Position numbers and translations under genes: made by a program
The notes under the pieces: model-generated
Told to the model about the DNA's origin: nothing
What the model saw: only the letters and a program-made list of their open reading frames with translations
Databases searched by the model: none
Shown here: in pieces, positions 27,486-37,109 of the stretch
Layout of the letters: the number at the start of each line of letters is the position of its first letter
Position numbering within the stretch: the first letter of the stretch is position 1
DNA from: Comamonas thiooxydans
GTDB lineage: Bacteria; Pseudomonadota; Gammaproteobacteria; Burkholderiales; Burkholderiaceae_C
Length of the DNA stretch: 64,000 bases
Assembly: GCF_002157685.2 (NCBI RefSeq)
Contig: NZ_AP026738.1
Location: forward strand, 3,348,001-3,412,000
Direction of reading: 5' to 3'

Positions 27486-29462
27486 ATGACATCTGCACAG
27501 ACCTTGCGCCAACCTCTTCTGATTTCCCTGATCACAGCCGCAGCCCTGGCCGCCTGTGGTGGCGGTGACAACAACACGAACAACACCACACCAGCGCCTG
27601 CTCCGGTTCCCGAAGTCCCGGCACCGGCTCCCGAACCCGAGAAGACGCCTGTCTCGCTCCTGCTTGAGAAAATCGGCAGCTATCAGTCGGGCATCTTCTT
27701 GCAGAGCGCCGCCGAAATTACGGCTTTCGATCCCGTCACCAAGCGCGGCTTTGTGGTCAACGCCCAGAAAGGTGCGCTGGATGTGCTGGACATGAGCAAC
27801 CCCGCCGCACCGCGCATGCTCGCCAGCCTGGATGCCACCAAGCTCTCGCTGGGTGCGGGAGCCTCCATCAACAGCGTGGCCGTGCATGGCGGCCTGGTGG
27901 CTGCAGCCGTGCAGGCATCGGTCAAGACGGACAAAGGCATGGTCGTCATCTATGACGCCGACAAGCTCGGCGTGATCGCCGAAGTGCCCGTGGGCGCACT
28001 GCCCGATATGCTGACCTTCACCCCCGACGGCAAGACTATTCTGGTCGCCAACGAGGGCGAGCCCAGCGATGACTACCAGATCGACCCCGAAGGCTCGATC
28101 AGCGTGATCGACGTGAGCACGCCCGCCAAGCCTGTGGCTCGCACTGCCGACTTCAAGGCCTTCAACAGCCAGAAGGCCCAGTTGCTGGCCAAGGGCGTGC
28201 GCATCTTCGGCCCGACCGCAGACGGCCAGGGCACGGCCGCCGTGGCCAACGACCTGGAGCCCGAATACATTGCAGTGGCCCCGGACGGCAAGACGGCCTG
28301 GGTGACGCTGCAGGAAAACAATGCGCTGGCCATCGTGGACATCGCCAGCGCCACCGTGACCGATGTGGTGGCTCTGGGCTACAAGGATCATGGCGCGGCC
28401 GGCAACGAGCTGGACTTCGCCGACAGTGACGGCAAGAGCCCGGTCATCGACATCACCCAGGCCCCCAACGTCTTCGGCATGTTCCAGCCGGACTCCATCG
28501 CCGCCTACAAGGCCGCCGACGGTGCAACCTATCTGGTCACGGCCAACGAAGGCGATGCACGTGCCTGGGGTGAAGGCAACAAGAGCTATTTCGGCACCGC
28601 CGCCGACAAGACGAGCGGCACCCCGGCTGCGGCAGGCGACGTGACCAAGGGCTTTGTGGAAGAGTGGCGCATCAAGCACCTGGTGCACAAGGACGGCTTT
28701 CTGCGCCGTGCGGGCGACGATCTGCCCGCCCATCTGGCTCAGTTGGCCAGCGGCGCCTATCTGAATGGCGCCAACTTTGCCTGGTGCGGCGCTGTTGGCA
28801 CAGACCCCAAGACCTGCCGCGATGACGACAAACTGGGCCGTCTCAAGGTCACCTGGACCATGGGCTACCAGACCGACAGCAGCGGCAACCCCGTCAAGGA
28901 CGGCAAGGGCTATCTGACCTATGACAAGCTCTATGCCTATGGCGGTCGCTCCATCTCCATCTGGGACGCCAAGGGCAAGCAGGTCTGGGACTCTGGCGCG
29001 GCCATCGAAAAATTCCTCGCCAGCCCCGAATGCAAGCTGGGTGCCAAGCGTGACATTGCCTGCGCCACCTACTTCAACACCGGTCATGACGAAACGGCCA
29101 GGCTCGATGCGCGCAGCAGCGCCAAGGGTCCCGAGCCCGAAGGCCTGACCGTGGGCCAGATCGGCACCAAGACCTTTGTCTTTGTGGGCCTGGAACGCAT
29201 GGGCGGCATTCTGGTGTTCGACATCACCGACCCCAAGGCACCCAGGCAGATCGACTATCTGAACACTCGCGAGAACTGGACGGCCAGCTTTGACAGCAAG
29301 TCCGCGCCGGCAGGCACCGCACTCAGCGATGTGGGCGATCTGGGCCCCGAGGGCCTGCACTTCATTTCCGCGGCCAAGTCACCCAACGGCAAGCCCTTGC
29401 TGATGGTGGGCAACGAGGTCAGCGGAACCACGGCCATCTACCAGCTCAATCTGCAGTATTGA
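27486..29462 (+). CDS. Choice-of-anchor I family lipoprotein (beta-propeller phosphatase-like)
   Basis: A 658-residue secreted lipoprotein. The chosen ATG begins a lipoprotein signal (LLISLITAAALAAC GGG), followed by an Asn/Thr spacer and a Pro/Ala/Glu-rich linker of ~35 residues. The rest is the choice-of-anchor I domain, a propeller-like repeat family (DMLTFTPDGKTILVANEGEPSD, YIAVAPDGKTAWVTLQENN, PEGLTVG, LGPEGLHFIS) also found fused to alkaline phosphatases. Role unknown; probably outer-membrane or periplasmic. An in-frame ATG at 27429 would add 19 residues and cannot be excluded. Confidence 0.82.
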   Translation: MTSAQTLRQPLLISLITAAALAACGGGDNNTNNTTPAPAPVPEVPAPAPEPEKTPVSLLLEKIGSYQSGIFLQSAAEITAFDPVTKRGFVVNAQKGALDVLDMSNPAAPRMLASLDATKLSLGAGASINSVAVHGGLVAAAVQASVKTDKGMVVIYDADKLGVIAEVPVGALPDMLTFTPDGKTILVANEGEPSDDYQIDPEGSISVIDVSTPAKPVARTADFKAFNSQKAQLLAKGVRIFGPTADGQGTAAVANDLEPEYIAVAPDGKTAWVTLQENNALAIVDIASATVTDVVALGYKDHGAAGNELDFADSDGKSPVIDITQAPNVFGMFQPDSIAAYKAADGATYLVTANEGDARAWGEGNKSYFGTAADKTSGTPAAAGDVTKGFVEEWRIKHLVHKDGFLRRAGDDLPAHLAQLASGAYLNGANFAWCGAVGTDPKTCRDDDKLGRLKVTWTMGYQTDSSGNPVKDGKGYLTYDKLYAYGGRSISIWDAKGKQVWDSGAAIEKFLASPECKLGAKRDIACATYFNTGHDETARLDARSSAKGPEPEGLTVGQIGTKTFVFVGLERMGGILVFDITDPKAPRQIDYLNTRENWTASFDSKSAPAGTALSDVGDLGPEGLHFISAAKSPNGKPLLMVGNEVSGTTAIYQLNLQY

Positions 29463-29492
29463 CACCTTCAGACAAGCAGTCGCTTTCATGCC

Positions 29493-29517
29493 AAGCCCCG
29501 TCCCCACGGGGCTTTTT
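29493..29517 (+). terminator. Intrinsic terminator after the choice-of-anchor I gene
   Basis: AAGCCCCG-TCCCCA-CGGGGCTTTTT: an 8-bp stem followed by five T, 30 bp after the stop codon. Confidence 0.88.
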
Positions 29518-29578
29518 GCTATTCAAATCAAGCAAAGGCTGCGCCGAGGGTTTCTCAATTACGTAACAATAAGCGCCA

Positions 29579-29672
29579 GCGGTCGGTGTACCGCCTATGG
29601 GTTCCCATTCGCCGCAAGCCAGACGCTTGCGACCTACTAAACCGCCGTGTATCCGGACGGCGGTGGCTTTTT
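29579..29672 (+). promoter_or_regulatory. Riboswitch-like leader with terminator before the ABC importer
   Basis: The ~95 nt before the first ABC gene can fold into several hairpins: GCGGT/ACCGC (29579-83 with 29590-94), ATGG/CCAT (29597-29608), CGCAAGC/GCTTGCG (29613-29631), and GGTCG/CGACC (29581-85 with 29630-34) that could close a multibranch unit. They end in a perfect 8-bp stem ACCGCCGT/ACGGCGGT followed by T5 (29641-29672). That terminator sits only 4 nt before the GGAG ribosome-binding site. GCGGT can pair either with the leader ACCGC or with the identical ACCGC in the terminator's left arm, which is the logic of an anti-terminator. I cannot match it to a known aptamer class. Confidence 0.5.
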
Positions 29673-29686
29673 GAACGGAGCACTTA

Positions 29687-30568
29687 ATGACGCACTCTTT
29701 CGCTCGCCGCCAGGCGCTGCGCGGCTTGGCCGTGGCAGCTCTCGCCTCCTCCTCCTTGCTGTCCGCAGCGCATGCAGACACCCCCGCCGTGCTGCGCGTT
29801 TCGGCCATTCCCGACGAGGCACCGACCGAGCTGCAGCGCAAGTTCAAGCCCCTGGGCGAATACCTCTCGCAAGCCACCGGCATGAAGGTGGTTTTCACCC
29901 CCGTATCGGACTATGCGGCCGTGGTCGAGTCGCTGGCCACCCGCAAGCTGGATCTGGCCTGGCTGGGCGGTTTCACCTATGTGCAAGCCAAGATCCGCAC
30001 CAACGGCACGGCCATCCCCATCGTGCAGCGGGCCGAGGATGCGGTCTTCACCAGCAAGTTCATCACAGCCGACCCCGCCATCAAGACACTGGCCGACCTC
30101 AAGGGCAAGACCTTTGCCTTCGGCGCCCCCTCCTCCACTTCGGGCAGCCTGATGCCGCGCTTCTTCCTGCAGCAGGACGGCCTGAACCCCGAAAAAGACT
30201 TCAAGACCGTGGCCTACTCGGGCGCACATGACGCCACCGTGGCCTTTGTGGCCGCAGGCAAGGCCGAGGCCGGCGTGCTCAACACTTCGGTGTGGGACAA
30301 GCTGGTCGAATCCAAGAAGGTGGACACCAGCAAGGTACGCGTGTTCGCCACGACGCCCACCTACTTTGACTACAACTGGACAGTGCGCGGCGACCTGGAC
30401 CCGACCATCGTCAAGAAGCTGACCGCTGCCTTCCTGGCACTGGACCCCAGCAAGCCGGAGCACAAGGCCATCATGGACCTGCAGCGCGCCTCCAAGTTCA
30501 TCGCCACCGACTCCAAGAACTACGACGGCATCGAGGCTGCCGCCAAGTCCGCCGGTCTGTTGAAGTAA
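29687..30568 (+). CDS. ABC transporter periplasmic binding protein, PhnD family (phosphonate/phosphite or putative selenate type)
   Basis: A 293-residue periplasmic solute receptor. Residues 1-30 form a signal peptide with a twin-arginine-like start (ARRQALRGLAVAAL...AHA). The mature part has PhnD-type landmarks: FKPLGEYLSQATG, KLDLAWLGGFTYVQA, FAFGAPSSTSGSLMPRFFL and the late TPTYFDYNWTVRGDL. Families with this organisation bind phosphonates, phosphite or, by annotation, selenate; the ligand cannot be fixed here. An ideal GGAG box precedes the ATG, immediately after the terminator-like hairpin of the leader. It is first in a three-gene importer operon. Confidence 0.85.
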   Translation: MTHSFARRQALRGLAVAALASSSLLSAAHADTPAVLRVSAIPDEAPTELQRKFKPLGEYLSQATGMKVVFTPVSDYAAVVESLATRKLDLAWLGGFTYVQAKIRTNGTAIPIVQRAEDAVFTSKFITADPAIKTLADLKGKTFAFGAPSSTSGSLMPRFFLQQDGLNPEKDFKTVAYSGAHDATVAFVAAGKAEAGVLNTSVWDKLVESKKVDTSKVRVFATTPTYFDYNWTVRGDLDPTIVKKLTAAFLALDPSKPEHKAIMDLQRASKFIATDSKNYDGIEAAAKSAGLLK

Positions 30569-30643
30569 GAATTTCAGGCCTTTTTGACTGCCAGCGCTTA
30601 TGCATAAAGCGCTGGCAGCTATTGTTTTCAGAGTATTCGTCTC

Positions 30644-31489
30644 ATGAGCTTCATGCTGGACGATGTGGGCCTGACCCACAGCAACGGCTTTACCGCCCTG
30701 TCCCATATCTCCTTGTCCGCCGCACAGGGCGAGAGCATTGCGCTCATCGGCCCCTCGGGCGCCGGCAAGACTTCGCTGCTCAGCACCATAGGCACAGCCT
30801 ACCTGCCCACGGCAGGTCGCATGCAGGTGCTGGGCCGGACGGCGTCTGCGCAATCCGCAGCCCGCGAACTCAAGGCTTTGCGCAGCCGAATCGGCACCGT
30901 GCACCAGGCCGCGCCCATTCCGCTGCGCCAGCGCGTGGTCACAGCCGTGCTGGCCGGCAAGCTCGGCCAGTGGCCGCTGTGGAAGGCGCTGGCATCGCTG
31001 GCCTATCCGCAGGACATTGCGGGCGCCCGCGAAGCCCTGGCCCGCGTGCAGCTTGACGACAAGCTGTTTGCACGCTGCGACCAGCTCTCGGGCGGCCAGT
31101 TGCAGCGCGTGGGCATTGCCCGCGTGCTCTACCAGCAGGCCGGCCTGATTCTGGCCGACGAGCCCGTATCCGCTCTGGACCCTGCGCTCTCGCAGGCCAC
31201 GGTGCAATTGCTGGTGCAGGAAGCTGCCGCGCGCAAGGCCACGCTGGTGGCCAGCCTGCACGCCGTCGATCTGGCTCTGGCCAACTTTGCCCGCATCGTC
31301 GGCGTGCGCGATGGCCGCCTGGCCTTTGACCTGCCGGCCGCGCAGGTCAGCGATGCGCAGCTACAAGCCCTCTATGCCCATGCCGATGGCAGCCCGGCCG
31401 ATCTGCCCACGCTGCACAAGCGCCAGGCTCCGGTCGCTCCTGCCGGTACGGCGGCGCCCGCCCCCATCCAGGTCAACGCATGCCGGTGA
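30644..31489 (+). CDS. ABC transporter ATP-binding protein, PhnC type
   Basis: A 281-residue ATPase of the importer. Walker A is [11 protein letters not shown], the signature is [15 protein letters not shown], Walker B is [13 protein letters not shown], and the switch His lies in [10 protein letters not shown]. This matches PhnC-like ATPases. It would energise uptake through the double permease encoded next; their coding regions overlap by 10 bp. Confidence 0.9.
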   Translation: MSFMLDDVGLTHSNGFTALSHISLSAAQGESIALIGPSGAGKTSLLSTIGTAYLPTAGRMQVLGRTASAQSAARELKALRSRIGTVHQAAPIPLRQRVVTAVLAGKLGQWPLWKALASLAYPQDIAGAREALARVQLDDKLFARCDQLSGGQLQRVGIARVLYQQAGLILADEPVSALDPALSQATVQLLVQEAAARKATLVASLHAVDLALANFARIVGVRDGRLAFDLPAAQVSDAQLQALYAHADGSPADLPTLHKRQAPVAPAGTAAPAPIQVNACR

Positions 31490-33054
31490 ACAGGGACACG
31501 CCAACTGCCGCGCCGCGCCGCGACCCCGCCGCACGTGGCCGCCTGAGCGGGCTGATCCTGGCCCTGGTCTTGCTCTGGCCCATGCTGCAGACCTCGGGCT
31601 TCTCGCTCAAACCGCTTTTCGATGCCGACAATCTCAAGGTCATCAGCGGCTTTCTCGCGCAGTTTCTGCCGCCCGAGACCAGTGGGGAGTTCCTGGCCTA
31701 TCTGGCTCAGGCCACGCTGGAGACCCTGGCCATCGCCACGGCCGGCATGGCGCTGGCTTTTGTGATTGCCGTGCCCATGGCCTACCTGTCCACGGGCGCG
31801 GCACGCGAGAGGGTCACGCTCAACCCCATCGCCCGCAGCGTGCTCACCATCCTGCGCGGCATTCCCGAGCTGGTCTGGGCTCTGGTATTTGTGCGCGTCT
31901 TCGGCCTGGGACCCGCAGCCGGCGTGCTGGCCCTGGGCCTGACCTACGGCGGCATGCTGGCCAAGGTCTATGCCGAAATTCTCGAATCCACTGCTCCCGC
32001 TCCGGCCCGCGCCCTGCGTGCCAGCGGCACCGGCCGTATTCAAGCCCTGCTCTACGGCCTGCTGCCACAGGCAGCCAAGGAGCTGACCTCCTACACCGTC
32101 TACCGCTGGGAATGCGCGGTCCGTGCCTCGGTGGTCATGGGCTTTGTCGGTGCGGGAGGCCTGGGCCAGCTCATGGACCAGGCCATGAAGATGCTCAACG
32201 GCGGCGAAGCCGCCAGCATTCTGCTGGCCTTCATGCTGCTGGTGGCTGCGGCCGATCTGCTTTCCTGGTGGCTGCGTCGCGCGCTCGACGCCGCGCCTGC
32301 CGCGCGCGCACTGCCCTTCGGCTGGCGAACCAGCACATTTGTGCTGACTGCCTGTGCGGCACTATGGGCCAGCCTGCGGCTTCTGGATATTGATTTCTCG
32401 GCACTGTTCACGACAGATGCGGCCGCCAGCATGGGCGACTTTGTCCGCGGCTTTTTCCCGCCCGATCTGAGCCGGCCCTGGCTGCTCAAGGTGCTGCAAG
32501 GCATCTGGGAGACCCTGGCCATCTCCATAGTCGGCACCTTGCTGGCCGCGATCGCGGGCCTGCTGCTGGCCCTGCCCCGCTGGCGTGCGCCATGGAATGT
32601 GGTGCTCAACGTGCTGCGCTCCGTGCCCGAGCTGGTCTGGGCCACGATTACCGCGCTGGCCGTGGGCCTGGGGCCGTTTGCCGGTGCGCTGGCCCTGGCC
32701 CTGCATACTACCGGCGTGCTGGGCCGCCTTTTTGCCGAGGCCTTGCAGAATGCGCCGGCCGCTCCCGCGAATGCGCTCAAGCTCAGTGGCAGCAATCGCC
32801 TGCTGGCATTTTGCTATGGCACCCTCCCTGGCGCGGCACCGCAGTTGCTGGCATACACGCTGTACCGCTGGGAAATGAATATCCGCATGGCGGCGATTCT
32901 GGGCTTTGTGGGTGCCGGCGGTCTGGGCCAGTTGCTGTACTTCGAGCTTTCGCTGTTCCACTATGCCCAGGCCAGCACCGTGATCATGGCCATGCTTTTG
33001 CTGAGCATTGCCGTGGACTGGAGCAGCGCTGCCTTGCGCCGCTCCATGCGTTGA
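31480..33054 (+). CDS. ABC transporter permease, fused tandem PhnE-type
   Basis: A 524-residue permease made of two PhnE-like halves in one chain. Each half ends in an EAA-type loop context and repeats the segment [L]R(G/S)(I/V)PELVWA and YRWE(C/M)(A/N)(V/I)R...[11 protein letters not shown], near residues 125 and 380 and near 207 and 467. Most PhnE permeases are single-half proteins that dimerise; here the pair is pre-fused. Overlap with the ATPase gene shows co-translation. Confidence 0.9.
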   Translation: MPVNRDTPTAAPRRDPAARGRLSGLILALVLLWPMLQTSGFSLKPLFDADNLKVISGFLAQFLPPETSGEFLAYLAQATLETLAIATAGMALAFVIAVPMAYLSTGAARERVTLNPIARSVLTILRGIPELVWALVFVRVFGLGPAAGVLALGLTYGGMLAKVYAEILESTAPAPARALRASGTGRIQALLYGLLPQAAKELTSYTVYRWECAVRASVVMGFVGAGGLGQLMDQAMKMLNGGEAASILLAFMLLVAAADLLSWWLRRALDAAPAARALPFGWRTSTFVLTACAALWASLRLLDIDFSALFTTDAAASMGDFVRGFFPPDLSRPWLLKVLQGIWETLAISIVGTLLAAIAGLLLALPRWRAPWNVVLNVLRSVPELVWATITALAVGLGPFAGALALALHTTGVLGRLFAEALQNAPAAPANALKLSGSNRLLAFCYGTLPGAAPQLLAYTLYRWEMNIRMAAILGFVGAGGLGQLLYFELSLFHYAQASTVIMAMLLLSIAVDWSSAALRRSMR

Positions 33055-33117
33055 GATGGCGGCGCGGTGCCCCGGCTCCGCGCCGTGACTGATCACACCG
33101 CTTAGAGCGATGCTGCT

Positions 33118-33573
33118 TCACACGCCCAGGGGCAGGTCGGCCTTTTTCAGCGTGCGCAGCACAAAGCTGGACTGGCTATGGCGTATGCCCTTGATCTTGT
33201 AGAGCTTCTCGCGCAGCAGGCGCTCGTAATCGCGCGTGTCCTTGACAACGATACGCAGCAGATAGTCGTACTCGCCCGAAACCAGATGCGCCTCCACGAC
33301 CTCGGGAATGGTGGCCAGCACCTCGCCGAACTTCTCCAGCGTGTTGTCCGAGTGGCTGTCCAGCGTGACCATGACCAGAACCGAATCGGCCAGTCCCAGC
33401 GCCTGCGGGTTCAAACGCACGGTATAGCCCTCGATCACACCAGCCTCCTCCATCTTCTTGATGCGTGCCCAGCATGGTGATGCACTCAGACCCACGGCCG
33501 CGCCAATCTCCTGCAGACTGGCGCGTGCGTTAGCCTGCAATGCAGCAAGAATCTTTTTATCCAGAGTATCCAT
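33118..33573 (-). CDS. Lrp/AsnC family transcriptional regulator
   Basis: A 151-residue feast/famine regulator. The N-terminal helix-turn-helix (MDTLDKKILAALQANARASLQEIGAAVGLSASPCWARIKKME) is followed by the RAM ligand-binding domain (VSGEYDYLLRIVVKDTRDYERLL). Members usually bind amino acids and control neighbouring or distant amino-acid genes. The nearest upstream divergent sequence contains no gene for 370 bp, so its target is not evident. Confidence 0.92.
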   Translation of the reverse strand: MDTLDKKILAALQANARASLQEIGAAVGLSASPCWARIKKMEEAGVIEGYTVRLNPQALGLADSVLVMVTLDSHSDNTLEKFGEVLATIPEVVEAHLVSGEYDYLLRIVVKDTRDYERLLREKLYKIKGIRHSQSSFVLRTLKKADLPLGV

Positions 33574-33777
33574 ATCTCTGAATTTACCGTCAAAAATCCA
33601 AAATCAGAAAAATTTTCTGTAGCAATACCGTATTTACAGAATTTGAAGCAACATTTTCTGCACTGCAACATGCACACTTGAGTCCATGGAAGCACGTTTA
33701 CCGACGCAGCAAAACCATTCAACATACCGCGCCGTTTACCGTCAGCATCCGGTTGGTTGATCCGCAATACGCATATG

Positions 33778-33818
33778 CAACAGGCCGCATCACTTAAGCA
33801 CAGTGGTGCGGCCTGTTG
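33778..33818. repeat. Long inverted repeat (16-bp stem)
   Basis: CAACAGGCCGCATCAC pairs with GTGGTGCGGCCTGTTG across a 9-nt loop with a single G-T wobble. It lacks a T tract, so it is not a simple terminator; it may be a transcript-stabilising or protein-binding structure. Confidence 0.7.
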
Positions 33819-33862
33819 ATATTTGGACTGCTCAATCGCCCCGGCAAACGGCAGCGGCATGA

Positions 33863-33898
33863 AAAAACCCGGCCGGATTTCCATCGGGCCGGGTTTTC
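33863..33898. terminator. Bidirectional intrinsic terminator after the dehydrogenase operon
   Basis: AAAACCCGGCC and GGCCGGGTTTT form an 11-bp stem with a 12-nt loop, 47 bp beyond the stop of the minus-strand cytochrome gene. Confidence 0.85.
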
Positions 33899-33944
33899 GG
33901 AAGCCGGCCCGGCGCACAAGGCACCCGGCGGACGTTCATGCTGT

Positions 33945-35324
33945 TTACAGGGCTCGCTGCGGAGCAGCATCGGCTTGCACATGCTTGCGCACCTTGCTGA
34001 CCAGGCTTTCGCTCACCTCCGAAGCCTGGTTGCCCCAGCCCTTGCGCACGAAGCTGGCCAGTGCTGCCACTTCACCGTCGGTCAGGCGGTCGGCATAGCC
34101 CTGCATCACCAGATGCATGGGACGGCGCTCCGTAGCGGGCGAGGAAGCGCCCTTGAGAATCACCGATACCAGCGGGCTGGCATCCTTGCCCTGCACCATG
34201 GCATTGCCTTGCAGCTCGGGGAAGATCTCGGGAGCGCCCTTGCCGCTGACAAAGTGGCAGGCGGCGCAATTGTCGAGATACAGGCGAGCACCCAAAGGCA
34301 TGTCGGGAGACGCGGATTGCAGCAGTTTGGCCGTGGCCTCACCGGCTCCATCCGCCTTGGCAACCGCAGTGCTGCGAGGGCCTGGCGTGGCCACTTTTTC
34401 AGGGGCTGCATCTGCGGCCTGGCTGTCCATGGTCTTGAGGAACTTGGCCATGGCGTTCAGATCGGCATCGGTCATGTACTGCATGGAGTGCTCGACCACT
34501 AGGGCCATTTCTCCGTTGGCAACCGCATGGGCATTTCGGCCGGTTGCCAGATAGGCGGCCAGTTGCTCGGTCGTCCATTGCTGAACTCGCGAGTCCTTGC
34601 CGCGCAGCGCAGGAGCAGACCAGTCGTCCACCATGCCGCCGGTCAGGAAGCTGGAGTCGGACAGGCGTGTGCCGTTCTGCGCCATGAAGGCAGTGCGAGG
34701 GCTGTGGCAGGCTGCGCAGTGACCGGCACCTTCGACCAGGTACTGACCGCGAATCTGCTGATCGTCACCGGCCATGGGCTTGAACTCGGCTTCACCCGAC
34801 AGCGCCAGCCAGTTCCAGGCACGGATGCCGAAGCGCATATTGAACGGGAAGCTCAGGCTGGTGGCCTGCACCTCGTTCCTGACGGGCTTCACCTCGGTCT
34901 GGAGGTAGTCGAACAGCGCGCGGATATCGCTTTCCTTCATGAAGCGATAGTTCTCGTAGGGCATGGCCGGATACAGCTGCTGGCCATGACCACCGATACC
35001 GTCCACCATCGCGGCACGGAACTGCTCCAGAGTCCAGTTGCCGATGCCGGTTTCCTTGTCCGGCGTGATGTTGGAGGACCAGATGGTGCCCATGGGGCTG
35101 TCAATGCCGCGACCGCCGGCCATGGGCTCGCCACCCTTGGCGGTATGACAGGCCATGCAATCACTGGCGCGCATGACATATTCGCCACGACCAGCTTCGG
35201 CCTTCCAGTCGGCGGCCAGCGCTTCATTTGCGGGCGTAGGCTTGAACGGCAGGTAGATCAGCGCCAGCGCCACCACAACGCCCAGAATGATCAGCGCAAT
35301 CAGAATGCTGAGGATTTTCTTCAT
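33945..35324 (-). CDS. Triheme cytochrome c subunit of a membrane dehydrogenase
   Basis: A 459-residue membrane-anchored c-type cytochrome. A single N-terminal helix (ILSILIALIILGVVVALALIYL) anchors it in the periplasm. Three haem-attachment motifs are present: CMACH near residue 57, CAACH near 207 and CAACH near 357. This is the architecture of the electron-transfer subunit of gluconate 2-dehydrogenase / alcohol dehydrogenase complexes, passing electrons from the GMC flavoprotein to ubiquinone or an oxidase. It follows the GMC gene by 12 bp as the last gene of the operon. Confidence 0.93.
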   Translation of the reverse strand: MKKILSILIALIILGVVVALALIYLPFKPTPANEALAADWKAEAGRGEYVMRASDCMACHTAKGGEPMAGGRGIDSPMGTIWSSNITPDKETGIGNWTLEQFRAAMVDGIGGHGQQLYPAMPYENYRFMKESDIRALFDYLQTEVKPVRNEVQATSLSFPFNMRFGIRAWNWLALSGEAEFKPMAGDDQQIRGQYLVEGAGHCAACHSPRTAFMAQNGTRLSDSSFLTGGMVDDWSAPALRGKDSRVQQWTTEQLAAYLATGRNAHAVANGEMALVVEHSMQYMTDADLNAMAKFLKTMDSQAADAAPEKVATPGPRSTAVAKADGAGEATAKLLQSASPDMPLGARLYLDNCAACHFVSGKGAPEIFPELQGNAMVQGKDASPLVSVILKGASSPATERRPMHLVMQGYADRLTDGEVAALASFVRKGWGNQASEVSESLVSKVRKHVQADAAPQRAL

Positions 35325-35336
35325 GTCTTGCTCTCC

Positions 35337-37106
35337 TCAGACCAGCGGACGTGGGTTTTTCAGATACATGGTGCGAATCGCATGCAGCGTCCAGTAGGCC
35401 AGGCCGCCGACCATGCCGGTGGGGTTGTACTGGGTGTTCTGCACGAAATTGCCGGCGCCGAAGACGAACACGTTGTGCTTGTCCCAGGCCTGACAGTAGC
35501 GATTCACCACGCCTTCCGCAGGCTTGTCGGACATGATGTGGCCACCGGTGTTGTGCGTGGTCTGGTAGGGACGCACGTCGAACTTGGCACCGATATTCTT
35601 GAAACCCGACTGCAGCAGATCCGGTTTCAAGGCGTTGCCCACCTCCTCGGCCTTGATCTTCTGGTACTGGGTCATCCGGATGTCGTTGTCCTGCCAGTTG
35701 AAGGTCATGCGCATCAAGGGACGACCATGTGGATCCTTGTAGGTGGGGTCCAGATCCAGATGGTTGTTGCGGTAGGACATGTGCGAGCCATGCGTGCCGA
35801 TCGACATGGAATGGCCATACCACTCGCCAATGCCCTTCTTCCAGCCTGCGCCCCAGCCCGGCGTGCCCTTGGGCAGCGGCATGGAACGGATGGGCTGACC
35901 ATTCATGGTGCCCACGCGCCAGTAGGCGCCGCCAATGAAGCCCAGCTTGCCGAAGTCGTTCTGGTTGATACCGTAGTCGTCGATACACATGCCGTTGGAG
36001 CCGTGACCGATGAAGGGATTGAAGTTCTCTTCCTTGAAGAACAGGGTCACGCCACCATTCATCTGGTAGGCGTAGTTTTTGCCGGTCACCCCGGTGTTGG
36101 TCTTGGGGTCGTAAGGTTTGCCAATGCCGGAGACCAGCAGCAGGTGCACGTTGTTGAGCTGATAGGACGACAGAATCACTAGGTCAGCGGGCTGGAACAC
36201 TTCCTCGTTCGTGTTGGAGTCGAAGTAGGTCACGCCGGTTGCGGTCTTGCCGTCTTCCGAGCTCTCCACACGCAGCACTTCGCAGTGCGTGCGATAGGAG
36301 AAATTCTTCTTGCGCTTGAGCGCATCCAGCACCGCCGTCTGCGGCGAAGACTTGGAGTACTGATAACAACCAAAACGCTCGCAGAAGCCGCAGAAGTTGC
36401 AGGGAGCCATCTGCATGCCATAGGGGTTCACGTAGGACGTGGACGCAATGCCGGCAGGCGCCGGGAAGGGATGCAGGCCCATGCTCCTGGCACAGGCTTC
36501 GAACTTGCTCGCGTCGTAGGTCGATGGCAGAGCAGGCATGGGGTACTCTTTCGAGCGCCAGCCTTCAAACGGATTGCCGCCGGCCTGGATCTGGCCCTTG
36601 ATATTGCCAGCCTTGCCCGAGACGCCGGCCACTTCGTCAAACCGGGTGAAGAAAGGCTCCAGCTCGTCGTAACTGACGGGGTAATCCATCAGGTTCATGC
36701 CTTCCGGAATGATGGACTCGCCCCATTTTTCCCTCACATAGCTGCGCAGCTTGATTTCCTCGGGCTGAGGGCGCCACAGCAAGCCATTCCAGTGCGTGCC
36801 GGCACCGCCCACGCCATTCGCAGGCAGGAAGGAACCCATCGAACGGTAAGGCAAAGCGATTTCGCTGTCGTCGCGGCGTACCGTCACGGTCGCCTGACGG
36901 GGATGCTGCATATTCTTCAGGCGCACGCCATAGGTCAGCTCGTCGATCTGATTGGGGTACTTGAATTCGGGCACCGTGTTCTGGTCACCGCCGCGCTCCA
37001 GCGCGACGATTTCCAGGCCCTCTGCGGCCAGTTCCATGCCGGCGATGGAGCCGGTCCAACCCAGGCCAACAATGACCACGTCTTTTTTCTTTTCAATGCG
37101 TGCCAT
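35337..37106 (-). CDS. GMC-family flavoprotein dehydrogenase, large subunit
   Basis: A 589-residue FAD-dependent glucose-methanol-choline oxidoreductase, catalytic subunit of the complex. The ADP-binding fold is at residues ~10-40 (VIVGLGWTGSIAGMELAAEG, an atypical GLG in place of GxGxxG), and NGVGGAGTHWNGLLWRPQ is the second FAD contact region. A Cys-rich segment (CNFCGFCERFGC, around residue 240) is typical of the gluconate/fructose dehydrogenase-like group. The C-terminal half carries HNTGGHIM, the likely catalytic His region. Substrate is a sugar acid, sugar or alcohol, not determinable here. It starts 3 bp after the small subunit. Confidence 0.9.
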   Translation of the reverse strand: MARIEKKKDVVIVGLGWTGSIAGMELAAEGLEIVALERGGDQNTVPEFKYPNQIDELTYGVRLKNMQHPRQATVTVRRDDSEIALPYRSMGSFLPANGVGGAGTHWNGLLWRPQPEEIKLRSYVREKWGESIIPEGMNLMDYPVSYDELEPFFTRFDEVAGVSGKAGNIKGQIQAGGNPFEGWRSKEYPMPALPSTYDASKFEACARSMGLHPFPAPAGIASTSYVNPYGMQMAPCNFCGFCERFGCYQYSKSSPQTAVLDALKRKKNFSYRTHCEVLRVESSEDGKTATGVTYFDSNTNEEVFQPADLVILSSYQLNNVHLLLVSGIGKPYDPKTNTGVTGKNYAYQMNGGVTLFFKEENFNPFIGHGSNGMCIDDYGINQNDFGKLGFIGGAYWRVGTMNGQPIRSMPLPKGTPGWGAGWKKGIGEWYGHSMSIGTHGSHMSYRNNHLDLDPTYKDPHGRPLMRMTFNWQDNDIRMTQYQKIKAEEVGNALKPDLLQSGFKNIGAKFDVRPYQTTHNTGGHIMSDKPAEGVVNRYCQAWDKHNVFVFGAGNFVQNTQYNPTGMVGGLAYWTLHAIRTMYLKNPRPLV

Positions 37107-37109
37107 GAC

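Larger units (their letters stand above)
33574..33944. other. Intergenic region between Lrp gene and cytochrome gene, with hairpins
   Basis: About 370 bp without a supportable gene. The part near the Lrp start is A/T-rich (promoter). It contains a very long hairpin at 33778-33818 and a terminator at 33863-33898, listed separately. Confidence 0.6.

Noticed and set aside
27483..29360. A 625-codon minus-strand frame opposite the choice-of-anchor I lipoprotein
   Set aside because: His/Val/Gly-rich antisense translation without protein features; the plus-strand gene has a lipoprotein signal and known repeats.
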